This document shows positions 45,939 through 56,243 of a stretch of DNA of 64,000 bases, piece by piece. The DNA lies in the NCBI GenBank assembly GCA_963576735.1, contig OY755191.1, positions 11,995,608 through 12,059,607 of the forward strand, read 5' to 3'. Position 1 is the stretch's first letter. Every line of letters begins with the position of its first letter. Origin of the DNA: Bedellia somnulentella. Lineage: Eukaryota; Arthropoda; Insecta; Lepidoptera; Bedelliidae. The notes below the pieces were generated by a model that was not told the DNA's origin, searched no databases, and saw nothing but the letters and a program-made list of their open reading frames with translations. The translations under genes and the position numbers were made by a program.

Positions 45939-46589
45939 TGTGGGCTACACCTACATCATTATTATAAATATATTATATATATAATACTTAAACATACAAA
46001 CATAAATATTTATAATATACATTTAATTTAATTAATATATCATATTAATTTGGTTGTATTTATATTTACTTTTACTTATACTTATACTATTACCGATACA
46101 CACATACTTATAATAGACTATTATAATTATATACATTGCGATCGATACTAGTCGGTCGATAATCGATTTGCATATCGATAAGCGGTTCGATGGGATGTGA
46201 CCCCGTCACTAGTTTTAACAACTTTTATTCTCGCGGGTAGTTTTGAGCTACCGCGATGATGGTTCGAGAAACGTTGCCTAACCAGTCGTGAATCACTTGT
46301 CGCGATACGTACAGCATTCATATTATTCTCGTGTTATTTCTAATTAAGTTTAATCCGTGTTGAATATTGTTAATGTCATTAACTGTTACTTCTTTATTCG
46401 CTATTGTATGTGACTGTCTTCCTAAATTGTGTCTGTGTCTGAGCTGTGTAATCTTTCTTCATTGTGCCTTCTAAAATTCATAGTGTGTGTCGGTGAAAAA
46501 TAAACCTGTCAAACTGTAAGTGACTTTATTATTTTATATTCGCCGACCGGTGAGATAACTCATTACATCTTCACCCTCCTCACGCTATA
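45939..46589 (+). repeat. 5' LTR, 651 bp
   Basis: Begins TGTGGGCTACACC, ends CACGCTATA. A cluster of ATCGAT motifs lies at 46139-46180, including TATCGATA (46173-46180), and AATAAA at 46499-46504 is a likely polyadenylation signal. Confidence 0.95.
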
Positions 46590-46590
46590 T

Positions 46591-46608
46591 TGGTGACCCC
46601 GACGTGAT
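46591..46608 (+). other. Primer binding site, tRNA-Trp
   Basis: TGGTGACCCCGACGTGAT, one base after the LTR, complementary to the 3' end of insect tRNA-Trp including CCA. It overlaps the gag start codon (ATG at 46607). Confidence 0.85.
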
Positions 46609-47497
46609 GGACAGAGAAGAAGAATTCAGAGATGCACATGGCGTGGTGACGTCATTACCGACCAGCCGTGCAGGCACTAGTGATGGGAACGAGTCGATGA
46701 AACATATCGATGTTTTTAAAGTTAGTGCACGACTTCCACCTTTTTGGCCCGAAGAGCCTGAAATATGGTTTTCCCAGGTCGAGGGACAATTCGCAATTTC
46801 AGGAATTTCTAGCGTTGTAACCAAATTTCACTATGTCATTAGCCAGCTGGATAACCAATTTTCCAGGGAAGTCAAGGATATTATTATTAATCCACCAGCA
46901 TCCGATAAATATCAGAAGCTTAAATCAGAATTGATTAAAAGATTGACCGCATCCAGAGAGGTGAAAATCAAGCAGTTATTGATGCACGAAGAGCTCGGCG
47001 ATCGTAAGCCATCACAGTTCTTACGACATCTTAAAAGCCTGGCTGGCATCAATGTTCCAGACGATTTTGTAAAGACGATTTGGATAAGCCGACTTACACA
47101 CGGAATTCAAACGGTGTTAGCAGGTCACCCGTCCGCATCTTCCATCGATGATCTGGCAGACTTAGCCGATCGTGTACAGGACATTGCTACTCCTTCACCA
47201 GTTGTCGCATCTACGAGTGCTAGTCAAGCAAGTCAAGTTTCGGCGATAGAAATGCTAACCAAAGAAGTGGCTGAGCTGCGGAGACAATTCGAGAAGCTCG
47301 CTTCAGAGAGGAACAGCAGACCACACAACAGATCGAATAGGTCAGCGCGTCCTCGTTCTTCATCTAGATCGAAACGCTCACATTCGAACTACAGAAAATA
47401 CCCCATTTGCTGGTACCATACCAAGTTTGCAGAAAAGGCCAGCAAATGCATATCTCCGTGTGATTACCAGGCGGGAAACGCCAGGGGCGGTCGATAG
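46607..47497 (+). CDS. gag: Gypsy Gag polyprotein
   Basis: 296-residue Gag that would form the retrotransposon particle. ATG at 46607 lies inside the primer binding site and starts MDREEEF. The N-terminal two thirds look like the capsid region of this clade ([17 protein letters not shown], then [31 protein letters not shown]). A short coiled-coil-like stretch (residues ~205-230) and an Arg/Ser-rich linker follow. Near the end is [18 protein letters not shown] (Cys268, His271, Cys281, Cys285), the odd Cys-His-Cys-Cys zinc motif of CsRn1/Kabuki elements instead of the usual CCHC. The frame is intact and overlaps pol by a -1 step. Confidence 0.92.
   Translation: MDREEEFRDAHGVVTSLPTSRAGTSDGNESMKHIDVFKVSARLPPFWPEEPEIWFSQVEGQFAISGISSVVTKFHYVISQLDNQFSREVKDIIINPPASDKYQKLKSELIKRLTASREVKIKQLLMHEELGDRKPSQFLRHLKSLAGINVPDDFVKTIWISRLTHGIQTVLAGHPSASSIDDLADLADRVQDIATPSPVVASTSASQASQVSAIEMLTKEVAELRRQFEKLASERNSRPHNRSNRSARPRSSSRSKRSHSNYRKYPICWYHTKFAEKASKCISPCDYQAGNARGGR
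47473..47479 (+). other. -1 frameshift slippery site
   Basis: G_GGA_AAC in the gag frame fits the X_XXY_YYZ rule, 15 bases before the gag stop (TAG 47495-47497). Pol is in the -1 frame and open across this point. Confidence 0.75.
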
Positions 47498-50400
47498 TGG
47501 CGACTGCAGACTGCCCTTCAACTTCTACTGGTCGCCTATTTGTGACGGATCGAGCCTCGAAGACGCAGTTTCTGGTCGATACAGGAAGCGACCTCTGTGT
47601 TTTCCCCCGGTCCATGCTTCGTGATCGTCGTGCCAAGACTGATTATAACTTGTGTGCTGCAAATGGATCTAGTATTTCTACATATGGTTATGTACATTTA
47701 AATTTAAATTTTGGTTTACGTAGAGAATTTAGTTGGCGTTTTGTTGTTGCGGATGTAAGTAAGCCAATTATAGGTGTTGATTTCTTAAATCATTATTATT
47801 TGATTGTTGATTGCCGCAACAAACGTTTAATAGATAGCACATTTTCTCTTTCGTCTATAGCTAAATTAGTTAAGTGTAATAATATAGCATCTGTAAAAAT
47901 CATGACTGGTGAGACTCGGTTTCATAAAATTCTCGACGAATTCCCCGAGATTACTCGACCAACTGGTATTCATCGCAATATTACACACCAAACAGTGCAC
48001 CACATACGAACAACTTCAGGCCCACCAGTATCTTGCACTCCTCGTCGTTTGGCGCCTGACAAATTGAAAATTGCTCAACAGGAGTTCCAGGCCATGCTTG
48101 CTAATGGTACAGCCCGTCCTTCGGAGAGTCCGTGGGCTTCCCCACTCCATCTAACTCCCAAAAAGGATAATGGTTGGCGACCTTGCGGTGATTACCGCAT
48201 GCTTAACGCCCGTACAATACCCGATAGTTATCCGATCAAACACATCAATGACTTTTCACATAGCCTTGTTGGTTGCAAAGTTTTTAGTAAAATTGATTTA
48301 CTGAAAGCCTACAACCAGGTGCCCATTTTTGAGCAAGATATATCGAAAACAGCCATCACGACACCGTTTGGCTTGTTCGAATTCCCCTATATGACCTTCG
48401 GACTCCGAAACGCAGCCCAAACTTTTCAACGGTTGATGGATGAAATCACTAGAGGACTTGATTTTACATATTCGTATTTGGATGACGTCTTGGTGTTCTC
48501 ACGTGACCGTCATAGTCACGAAGAGCACCTACGTCAAATTTTCACAAAGTTGAAAGAGTACGGTATGTCTGTAAATCCAGAAAAGTGTGTTTTTGGCGTA
48601 TCTGAGATATCGTTTTTAGGTTACTCTATAAATGAAAATGGTTCCAAGCCGCTTGATTCTAAAGTAGAGGTCATAAAAGAGTTTCCTGTGCCTAAAACTG
48701 TACGTCAGCTTAGAGCGTTTTTAGGCATGATAAATTTTTACAGGAGATTTATCCCTGGGGCAGCTGAAATTCAAGCACCTTTAAATAATTTGTTAACAGG
48801 TTCGATGAAAGGAGCACACCCAGTTTTTATTGAAGGTGAAGCACTTCAAGCTTTTAATGCCTGTAAAGATAGCCTTGCTAATGCTGCTTTACTAGCTCAC
48901 CCGGACTGTACGGTTCCACTTGCTTTAGTGACAGACGCTTCTGATAAGGCAATCGGTGCAGTCCTGCAACAACTTAAAAATAATTCCTGGCAACCATTAG
49001 CTTTCTTTTCCCGAAAGTTAAGTCCATCGCAGGTGAAGTATTCGCCATACGATAGGGAACTTCTTGCCATATATGAAGGCATTAAGTATTTCCGACATAT
49101 GCTTGAAGCCCGCCATTTTATTGTCTATACGGACCATAAACCGATTAGTTTCGCATTCCATGAAAGGAAAAAAAACTGTTCGCCTAGGCAGTATAGACAT
49201 CTGGACTTTATTTCCCAGTTCACTACTGACATTCGGCACATCTCTGGCAAAGACAATATTGTTGCTGATGCTTTGTCGAGGATAGAAGAACTAAGAGCTC
49301 CAGTCAGTCTAGAAACTTTAGCTAGCACTCAAGAATCCGATCCAGAGCTAGACAAATTGTTAATCGAAGGATCATCATCATTGCGTCTTGAGAAAATGAC
49401 TGTTCCTGGTAGTCGTGTTCCCCTGTACTGCGACGTCAGTACACCGACTACTAGGCCTTAAGTCCCCAAATTTCACCGCAGGCAGGTTTTTGAAAGCTTG
49501 CATTCTTTAAGTCATCCCGGACCTAACGCGTCTGCAAAACTTGTTGCAGAACGGTTTGTTTGGCCCGAGATAAGGAAAAACTGTAGAGAGTGGGCACGAG
49601 CTTGCATAGCTTGTCAAAAAGCTAAAGTTACTCGCCATGTTTCCTCCCCTCTAGGTTCTTTTCCCTTGCCTCGGACTCGTTTCAAACAAATCCATATCGA
49701 TTTGATAGGTCCCTTGCCAGTCTCAGAAGGAAATCGATATTGTCTGACAGCCGTAGATCGATTTACTCGATGGCCGGAAGCCATACCGATAGGTGATATA
49801 ACCGCTGAAACCGTTGCCAAAGCATTAATTTCAGGTTGGATTTCTCGTTTCGGTTGTCCAACGGACATCACCACCGACCGGGGACGCCAATTTGAATCCG
49901 CTTTGTTTTCCGCTTTGGCAAAAACAGCTGGCTTCCAACATAAGCGCACCACGGCCTACCATCCTGCGTGCAATGGTATGATCGAAAGATTTCACCGTCA
50001 ACTCAAAGCTGCAATTGTTTGTCATGGAAACAGTAAATGAAGGTAGGTGAAGGAGTTTGTATATCTGGGAAGTTTGTTTACAAGGGATGGAAAATGTGAT
50101 GAAGACATTGAAAGAAGAGTGAAAAAGGGTAATGCGGTAAATGGAGCAATGAATAGCCTAATGATCAGTCAATCGGTGTCTGAAAAGGCCCGAATGGCTG
50201 TGCATGATGCTGTTCTTGTTCCTACGCTTATGTATGGAAGCGAATGTTGGGTGTGGCAGAAGAAGCATGAGAGCAGAGTGAATGCAGTAGAGATGAGGTC
50301 CCTCAGAAAAATTTGTAATGTTAGATTGTGTGACCGAGTGAGAAATAGTGTTATTCGTGAAAAGTGTGGTGTGAAAGATGATATTGTAAGAAAGATAGAA

Positions 50401-51239
50401 AAAGGAATGTTGAGATGGTTTGGGCACATAGAGAGGATGGATGATAGAAAATTGGTAAAAGGGATCTATAGAGCTAGTGTGGATGGTAATGTTAGTAGAG
50501 GACGACCACGGAGAACACACTTGGACCAAATTGAGAGTGTGCTCAAAAAGGCTGGCGTCCGAAGTATGAAGAATAAAAGAGCATGTATGAAAAGATTGAT
50601 GGATGTAAACGAAGCTAGAGAGGTTTGTCAGGATCGTGCGAAGTGGCGATCGATAGTCTCTGCCTACCCCAATGGGAATTAATGGCGTGAGTATATGTAT
50701 GTATGTATGGAAACAGTAAATGGTCAGAGTCCTTGCCATGGGTTTTATTAGGAATCCGAACTGCTTTTAAGGAAGATATCCAAAGTTCTTCGGCAGAACT
50801 AGTTTATGGAGAACCACTGCGCTTACCGGGCGAATTTTTCGAATCCGCTGAAGCTGGTTCTACTGACACTTCCGATTTTTCAGTTCGCCTTAAGGACATA
50901 ACATCAAAATTACGACCTTTCCCCGCTTCACGTCATTGTAAGCCTAAAGTTTTCATATATAAAGAATTAGCCACCAGTGATCAAGTTTTCCTCCGTGAAG
51001 ACGCATTACGTGGCGCATTACAACCAACGTACTTAGGCCCATATAAAGTTTTAGCGAGGGACGATAAAACATTTAAAATACTTCGAAACGGAAAGGAAAT
51101 TACAGTATCGATAGATCGCGTAAAACCAGCCTTCATACTTAACGACCAGACCGAATCACAATCAATTCCAGAAATGTCGAAAAATCACGTCACACGTTCT
51201 GGGCGGCAAGTCAGATTCCCAGATTATTATCGCCCATGA
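47476..51239 (+). pseudogene. pol: Gypsy Pol (PR-RT-RNaseH-IN), broken
   Basis: Pol in the -1 frame to gag. The first segment (to 49458) holds protease (DTGSD, residues 28-32 counted from 47497), RT (ending in catalytic YLDD at 327-330) and RNase H ([23 protein letters not shown]). An in-frame TAA at 49459-49461 stops it between RNase H and integrase. The same frame continues at once with integrase: the His-His-Cys-Cys zinc region ([12 protein letters not shown]) and Asp (HIDLIGP), Asp (TDRGRQFES) and Glu (MIERFH). At 50040 an RTE-A fragment splits the integrase just after its catalytic core. The remaining part (from 50723) carries the C-terminal region with GPYKVLARDDKTFKI and ends at TGA 51237-51239. 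No chromodomain is seen. This copy cannot make a full Pol as it stands. Confidence 0.93.
50040..50706 (+). mobile_element. RTE-A fragment inserted in Gypsy integrase
   Basis: 5'-truncated RTE-A, starting in codons for VKEFVYLGSLFTRDG and ending at its own stop TAA (50680-50682), about 10 bp of 3' UTR and an ATGT tail. Flanked by the 16 bp duplication ATGGAAACAGTAAATG (50024-50039, 50707-50722). Frame is open throughout, without the stop seen at 4219. Confidence 0.96.
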
Positions 51240-51246
51240 TGGTCTC

Positions 51247-51259
51247 TGGAAGGGGGTGA
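51247..51259 (+). other. Polypurine tract
   Basis: TGGAAGGGGGTGA directly before the 3' LTR; the usual plus-strand primer position. Confidence 0.7.
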
Positions 51260-51910
51260 TGTGGGCTACACCTACATCATTATTATAAATATATTATATA
51301 TATAATACTTAAACATACAAACATAAATATTTATAATATACATTTAATTTAATTAATATATCATATTAATTTGGTTGTATTTATATTTACTTTTACTTAT
51401 ACTTATACTATTACCGATACACACATACTTATAATAGACTATTATAATTATATACATTGCGATCGATACTAGTCGGTCGATAATCGATTTGCATATCGAT
51501 AAGCGGTTCGATGGGATGTGACCCCGTCACTAGTTTTAACAACTTTTATTCTCGCGGGTAGTTTTGAGCTACCGCGATGATGGTTCGAGAAACGTTGCCT
51601 AACCAGTCGTGAATCACTTGTCGCGATACGTACAGCATTCATATTATTCTCGTGTTATTTCTAATTAAGTTTAATCCGTGTTGAATATTGTTAATGTCAT
51701 TAACTGTTACTTCTTTATTCGCTATTGTATGTGACTGTCTTCCTAAATTGTGTCTGTGTCTGAGCTGTGTAATCTTTCTTCATTGTGCCTTCTAAAATTC
51801 ATAGTGTGTGTCGGTGAAAAATAAACCTGTCAAACTGTAAGTGACTTTATTATTTTATATTCGCCGACCGGTGAGATAACTCATTACATCTTCACCCTCC
51901 TCACGCTATA
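51260..51910 (+). repeat. 3' LTR, 651 bp
   Basis: Same length as the 5' LTR and no difference was found on line-by-line reading. Confidence 0.95.
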
Positions 51911-51979
51911 CTTTATTTATTCTTTACTTATTAGTAATAATCCCCACATGAGGTTTTCATGAACAAAAAGATTTAAATT
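51911..51979 (+). repeat. S3 foldback, right part
   Basis: CTTTATTTATTCTTTACTTA to AAAAAGATTTAAATT; continues 45938. Confidence 0.85.
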
Positions 51980-51998
51980 ATACATGTTACATGTTACA

Positions 51999-52219
51999 GG
52001 TAATGTTAGTACAGGACGACCTCGGAGGACACATTTGGATCAAATAGAAAATGTGCTCAAAAAGGCAGATGTCCGAAGTATAACGAATAAAAGAGCATGT
52101 ATGAAAAGATTGATGGATGTGACTGAAGCTAGAGAGGATTGCTAGGATCGTACAAAGTGGCGATGGATAGTCTCTGCCTACCCCAATGAGAACTAACGGC
52201 GTGAGAATATGTATGTATG
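51999..52219 (+). mobile_element. RTE-A 3' end fragment
   Basis: GGTAATGTTAGTACAGGACG to GGCGTGAGAATATGTATG; one in-frame stop (GCTAGGATCG). Confidence 0.88.
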
Positions 52220-52363
52220 TGATACATGCATGTATGTATGTCAATACAGAAAACTGTGACATTGCTACGCAAAGCCTTTTTTTTGGATAACTGGCTTAAA
52301 ATATGTACATATGCTCTCGTCGTTCTTTTCGTTTCGGTAGGCAGCGATTTCCATTTTACGGCA

Positions 52364-52615
52364 TACGTACATACATATACTCACGGCTATAAATCCCTTA
52401 ACGGGGTAGCCAGAGCTTTGGAATGATAAATTCCTCAGCCACTTTTGGAAGTTGATTGGGGAAAAGATGATAATAATAAACGTTTTTGGTGATGGGTCTC
52501 CAACCACATCGCCCAAAAATCACTTAAAAAGCCCCTATACCCTTAGTCGCCTTTTACGATCACCTCGGGTAGAAATGGGGTAGAGCTATTCTAAGCCGAC
52601 AATTCACGGCAAACA
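52364..52615 (-). repeat. S1 SINE
   Basis: Antisense; flanked by CATTTTACGGCA (52352-52363, 52616-52627). Confidence 0.92.
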
Positions 52616-52771
52616 CATTTTACGGCAGACCTATGAAAATGTTTTCACAATGTAAAACTATTGTGAAAAGCTAGTGCCTGATATGGGCTATTTGCCTGTA
52701 GTCACTAGGTCCCCCGCGTGAGTGCCGAACAATTTTGTAACTGTCTATGGTCTGAGTATTAAAAATTTAAC

Positions 52772-53015
52772 ATACATACATATACTCACGGCTATAAATC
52801 CCTAGATGGGGTAGCCAGAGCTAAGGAATCAGAAATTCCTCAGCCACTTTTGGAAAGTTAAGTGGGGAAAAGATGGTAAAATAAAGGTTGTTGGTGATGG
52901 GTCTCCAACCGCATCGCCCAAAAATTCCTTTAAAGCCCCAATACCGTTAGTCGCCTCTTACGTACACCCGCCGGAAGAATTGGGGTAGTGCTATTCTAAG
53001 CCGACACTACATAGC
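52772..53015 (-). repeat. S1a SINE
   Basis: Antisense; flanked by AAAATTTAAC (52762-52771, 53016-53025). Confidence 0.92.
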
Positions 53016-53025
53016 AAAATTTAAC

Positions 53026-53421
53026 TTTAAAAAAAAATGTAAAAAAAAGTAAAAAATATAATAAAGTATGGTTAATGATGGTTTTCGTATCACACATTTT
53101 TAAAAACTTAAATAATTTGAATACCTTATCAGAAATCTATAGGTAAACATTCGGAAGTACTATAAAGTATTATAAGCTGACACGACATGAACGCTAGTAA
53201 CATATTACAAATTACAACATTAAACTAAACTGCTGAAGTTAATGTCGTTAAAAATGTATTCCTATCAAAGCTAACGGTCACCTTAATTACTTTAATCACA
53301 GATTAATTAACCATAGTTTAACTTAACTGCAGTTCAAGCTTAACTAACCTGGTAACGTATGTTGGAGTTGTGCATTGCTCTGAGTTGATGTTTTTTTACG
53401 GATTAAGTAATTATATTTAAT
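53026..53421. other. No gene recognised
   Basis: Nothing supported. Confidence 0.4.
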
Positions 53422-53590
53422 AAACCGTGATAGCTCAGTGGGTAGAACATCGCTTATCGTGCAAACGACGAGGGTTCAAATCCCGGGTAGGGCCTACTTT
53501 AATAAGTCTTTTTTTAAAGACATACGTGTGGTTAATTTATCGTGGTGGTTAACGGTGACGGAAAGCATCGTGAGAAAACTACTTTGAACT
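53422..53590 (+). repeat. S2 SINE, 5' half
   Basis: AACCGTGATAGCTCAGTGGG, GGTTCAAATCCCGGG, to CATCGTGAGAAAAC. Confidence 0.8.
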
Positions 53591-53608
53591 ATGAATTATA
53601 CTTTGTTT

Positions 53609-54336
53609 TTTAGTTAATTTCGTATATTATTAAATATATCCACACTATTATTTCCCATACTTTTAATATTTTACAACATTTTATATTAAAACAAACTTAT
53701 TTAATTAAAATAATAAACTAATACAATTTAATAACTTAAAAATTATATACTATTTTATAAAAAAAATATATCATCTAAATCGCTGCCGCTTGGTGGTAAG
53801 GTACCAAGGAGGCTGGCGGCATTGCCCCTTTGTATAGCCAAACTAATACGTTGGGCAAAATACACACCAGCCCTTGGATCACCACATGTCTCCATCAAGC
53901 GCGCCGAAATTTCCTTAAAAAATCGACGGGCACTTGGACCCCATGGACCGAGGGTCTCAACAGCGAAAGCAGTAAAAATATGGTCTTCACCTATATTACT
54001 GTATTTCCGCTTCTTGAGACCCTCAGCATCATTAGCCGCAGAACCAGCCCTAGACGCAGACCCCGATAAATGGGACGGCGCTAGTGTGTCGACGCAAGTT
54101 GCGTCCCACACTAGTGTCTTCCCATTTTTCCATGGAATCAACGACATACCATCTGGCCTCTTACCATCATCGCGCAGCAAACCTAACGGTTCCAGGATAG
54201 CTGGAATGTTGACAGTGGTAAGAGCCCGTCTGATGATGTCATTGATTGCAGCATGGCGAGGTATACGCCCAGCGCTACGGCGACATGACAAACCATGGTG
54301 TCCCAACTGATCTACTAATACACCACAGCGGCATAC
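53609..54336 (-). mobile_element. 5'-truncated LINE with restriction-like endonuclease
   Basis: Antisense 728 bp insertion flanked by ATACTTTGTTT (53598-53608, 54337-54347): ~580 bp coding plus ~145 bp AT-rich 3' UTR with no long poly(A). Confidence 0.8.
53755..54336 (-). CDS. Restriction-like endonuclease domain of a LINE, partial
   Basis: C-terminal part of a non-LTR retrotransposon protein, open for ~193 codons from the truncation point to the stop. It opens with VCRCGVLVDQLGHHGLSC, a C-x-C-x8-H-x4-C zinc motif as described for R2/R4/NeSL-type elements. This is followed by RPDG...LVWDATCVD, which fits the (K/R)PD...D active-site pattern of their restriction-like endonuclease that nicks target DNA. 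Further conserved-looking blocks are VETLGPWGPSARRFF, GDPRAGVYFAQRISLAIQRG and NAASLLGTLPP. The RT upstream is missing. An internal Met in LGHHG context is not a meaningful start; the frame simply begins at the junction. Similar proteins are, from memory, widespread in invertebrates as unnamed products. Clade unassigned; the RLE call is inference from motifs. Confidence 0.7.
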   Translation of the reverse strand, partial: VCRCGVLVDQLGHHGLSCRRSAGRIPRHAAINDIIRRALTTVNIPAILEPLGLLRDDGKRPDGMSLIPWKNGKTLVWDATCVDTLAPSHLSGSASRAGSAANDAEGLKKRKYSNIGEDHIFTAFAVETLGPWGPSARRFFKEISARLMETCGDPRAGVYFAQRISLAIQRGNAASLLGTLPPSGSDLDDIFFL

Positions 54337-54347
54337 ATACTTTGTTT

Positions 54348-54691
54348 ATGAACCGATTCTGATGTTTCTTTTTGTTGATAAGAGTATAATCGAAATTAAA
54401 GATCAAAATTTTAGAATTTGGATCTTTAATTCTAAGTTTTAAAAAAAGGGTATTTAATTAGTTAATAAATCTAACGTTCTTAAGGTTCTCTGTATTAAAA
54501 TGATAAAACGAGTTCATACAAGTAAGCCTTAACTATCTGGCTGTCCATTAGTCTGTCACCAGGCTGAAATTAGAAACCATGATATTTCGGGTGATGGGGC
54601 GTTTGATATAATCAATTCGATAATTACTTCCGTCGGCTACTGAACATGTTTTATTAATTTGACCTTTACAACTAATATTAGACACAAATGC
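54348..54691. other. No gene recognised
   Basis: Nothing supported. Confidence 0.4.
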
Positions 54692-54930
54692 CGTGTAGTG
54701 CCGATGCCGGTTTAGAATGTAGCTACCTCTTTCTACCCAAGGGTGTCGTAAGAGGCGACTAAGGGTATTGGGGCTTTTTATTGGATTTTTGGGCGATGCG
54801 GTTGGAGACCCATCACCAAACCTTTATTTTTACCATCTTTTCCCCACTCAACTTCCAAAAGTGGCTGTGGAATTTATAATTCCTTAGCTCTGGTTATCCC
54901 TTCTAGGGAAATATAGCCGTGAGTTTATGT
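54692..54930 (+). repeat. S1b SINE
   Basis: GCCGTGTAGTGCCGATGCCGG to ATAGCCGTGAGTTTATG. Confidence 0.85.
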
Positions 54931-55085
54931 ATTAGACACTAAAGAAATATAAATTTAAAAAACACAATGAAACTGTTGGAAAATTAATGAAAAACACAAA
55001 AGGAAACATAAATTACATATACATTATGATATCTCACCCTTTTCTCCCTTAACAACGACAACAAAGAGTCTAACGCTTGATTTTT

Positions 55086-55189
55086 GAATTGAGTATTCCA
55101 GCTGAGAACAACTTAAGTTGCATTGCAATATTAACAACGGAATGAGACAAAACGATACTTAAGTCGTTCTCAGCTTGAATACTCAATTC
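55086..55189. repeat. Foldback element, 104 bp
   Basis: 33 bp arms GAATTGAGTATTC(C/A)AGCTG... with two mismatches, ~38-base centre. No clear target duplication. Confidence 0.7.
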
Positions 55190-55211
55190 AGGAATCGGTG
55201 TAATTGAATTA

Positions 55212-55430
55212 TACCTACTTACGGCTATGAATTCCAAAAAGGTAGCCACAATTTTAGTTTAAGAAATTCCTCGGCCACATTTGATAGATATTTTAAGAGA
55301 AAGGATGATTGGTGATGCTGATGATGCTCAAGCGGCCACATAGCCGAATAAATACTTTAAACCCTAAATCGCCTTTAACGCTATCCGTTGATAGAAAATT
55401 GGTTAGTGCTATTGTTAGCCAACACCAAAG
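55212..55430 (-). repeat. S1 SINE, old
   Basis: ACGGCTATGAATTCCAAAAA... to GTTAGCCAACACC; strongly diverged. Confidence 0.65.
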
Positions 55431-55839
55431 AGCAATATTATCATACTAAAATACCTTAATCAAATAAAACAGTTACACACAAATAAGCTCAAACAATTCT
55501 CACAATAATTACATACATCAAGCCGAAACGGTATATTAAAAACCTCAGTTTCCAATTATGGAACTAATGTCCCCATTTCGGGCTAGCAGAGTAAACAGTG
55601 GCACAGTATAATACGATTACGTATGCTAATGTTACTAATTCGCCGGATCCTGAACGTACCGGCTATGGAATGTATTGCTGAAATTCAGCACGTGTTTTTA
55701 CATTAATGCATTGTGCAAACCTTAATTGTTTTCTATCTGATTTTGTAGTTCATTTCTACAGTGGAATTTGATTAATAAGTTGTTTTTAATTGCGGACCTG
55801 TTTTATCGAATGTATATAGCTGAATAATTTATATTTTTT
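55431..55839. other. No gene recognised
   Basis: Nothing supported. Confidence 0.4.
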
Positions 55840-56120
55840 TTAATAATTTTATTTTATTTGACAAAAGGTAGACCATTACATTTGTTACATTAATACATTA
55901 CGATTACAAGGTGTACTATATGTACTATTTGAGGAAGCTTGTTATTTACAGCTAAGTATCTACATACTAATTCAATTTTGTAAATGCAGCCATAAGCTTC
56001 CAAAATAAAATATAAAATTATATAATATAACAAGGAAAAGTGAATTTTTATGTTACGGAATGTGTGGGTGTGTGTTGTTTGTGTGTGTTTGTGTGTGTGT
56101 GTGTATGAGTGTGTGCGAAT
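55840..56120 (-). repeat. LINE 3' end, antisense, and GT repeat
   Basis: T-rich start then GACAAAAGGTAGACCATTAC, a LINE-tail style; (GT)n at 56065-56105. Confidence 0.45.
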
Positions 56121-56243
56121 GAATGCGATTGAAATTTAAAGAATTTTTTCTAATTTATTCACAACAGGGTCTGATAATGTTTCTTTGTGTGGATTATGTA
56201 CGAGGTAATAAGAGATAGCGAAGACACCTTGATACTTGTACAT

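Larger units (their letters stand above)
45939..51910 (+). mobile_element. Ty3/Gypsy LTR retrotransposon (CsRn1/Kabuki type)
   Basis: 5972 bp including a 667 bp RTE-A insertion plus a 16 bp duplicated target. Two 651 bp LTRs look identical, TG...TA ends, 4 bp target duplication CTTT (45935-45938, 51911-51914). Order PBS, gag, protease, RT, RNase H, integrase, PPT; no env-like frame. Gag zinc motif C-x2-H-x9-C-x3-C and the tRNA-Trp primer site fit the CsRn1 clade (family knowledge). Sense to the host gene. Confidence 0.95.

Noticed and set aside
46604..46606. GTG as gag start
   Set aside because: Eukaryotic element; ATG at 46607 follows directly.
53822..54310. Plus-strand 162-codon frame
   Set aside because: Antisense shadow of the endonuclease-domain frame.
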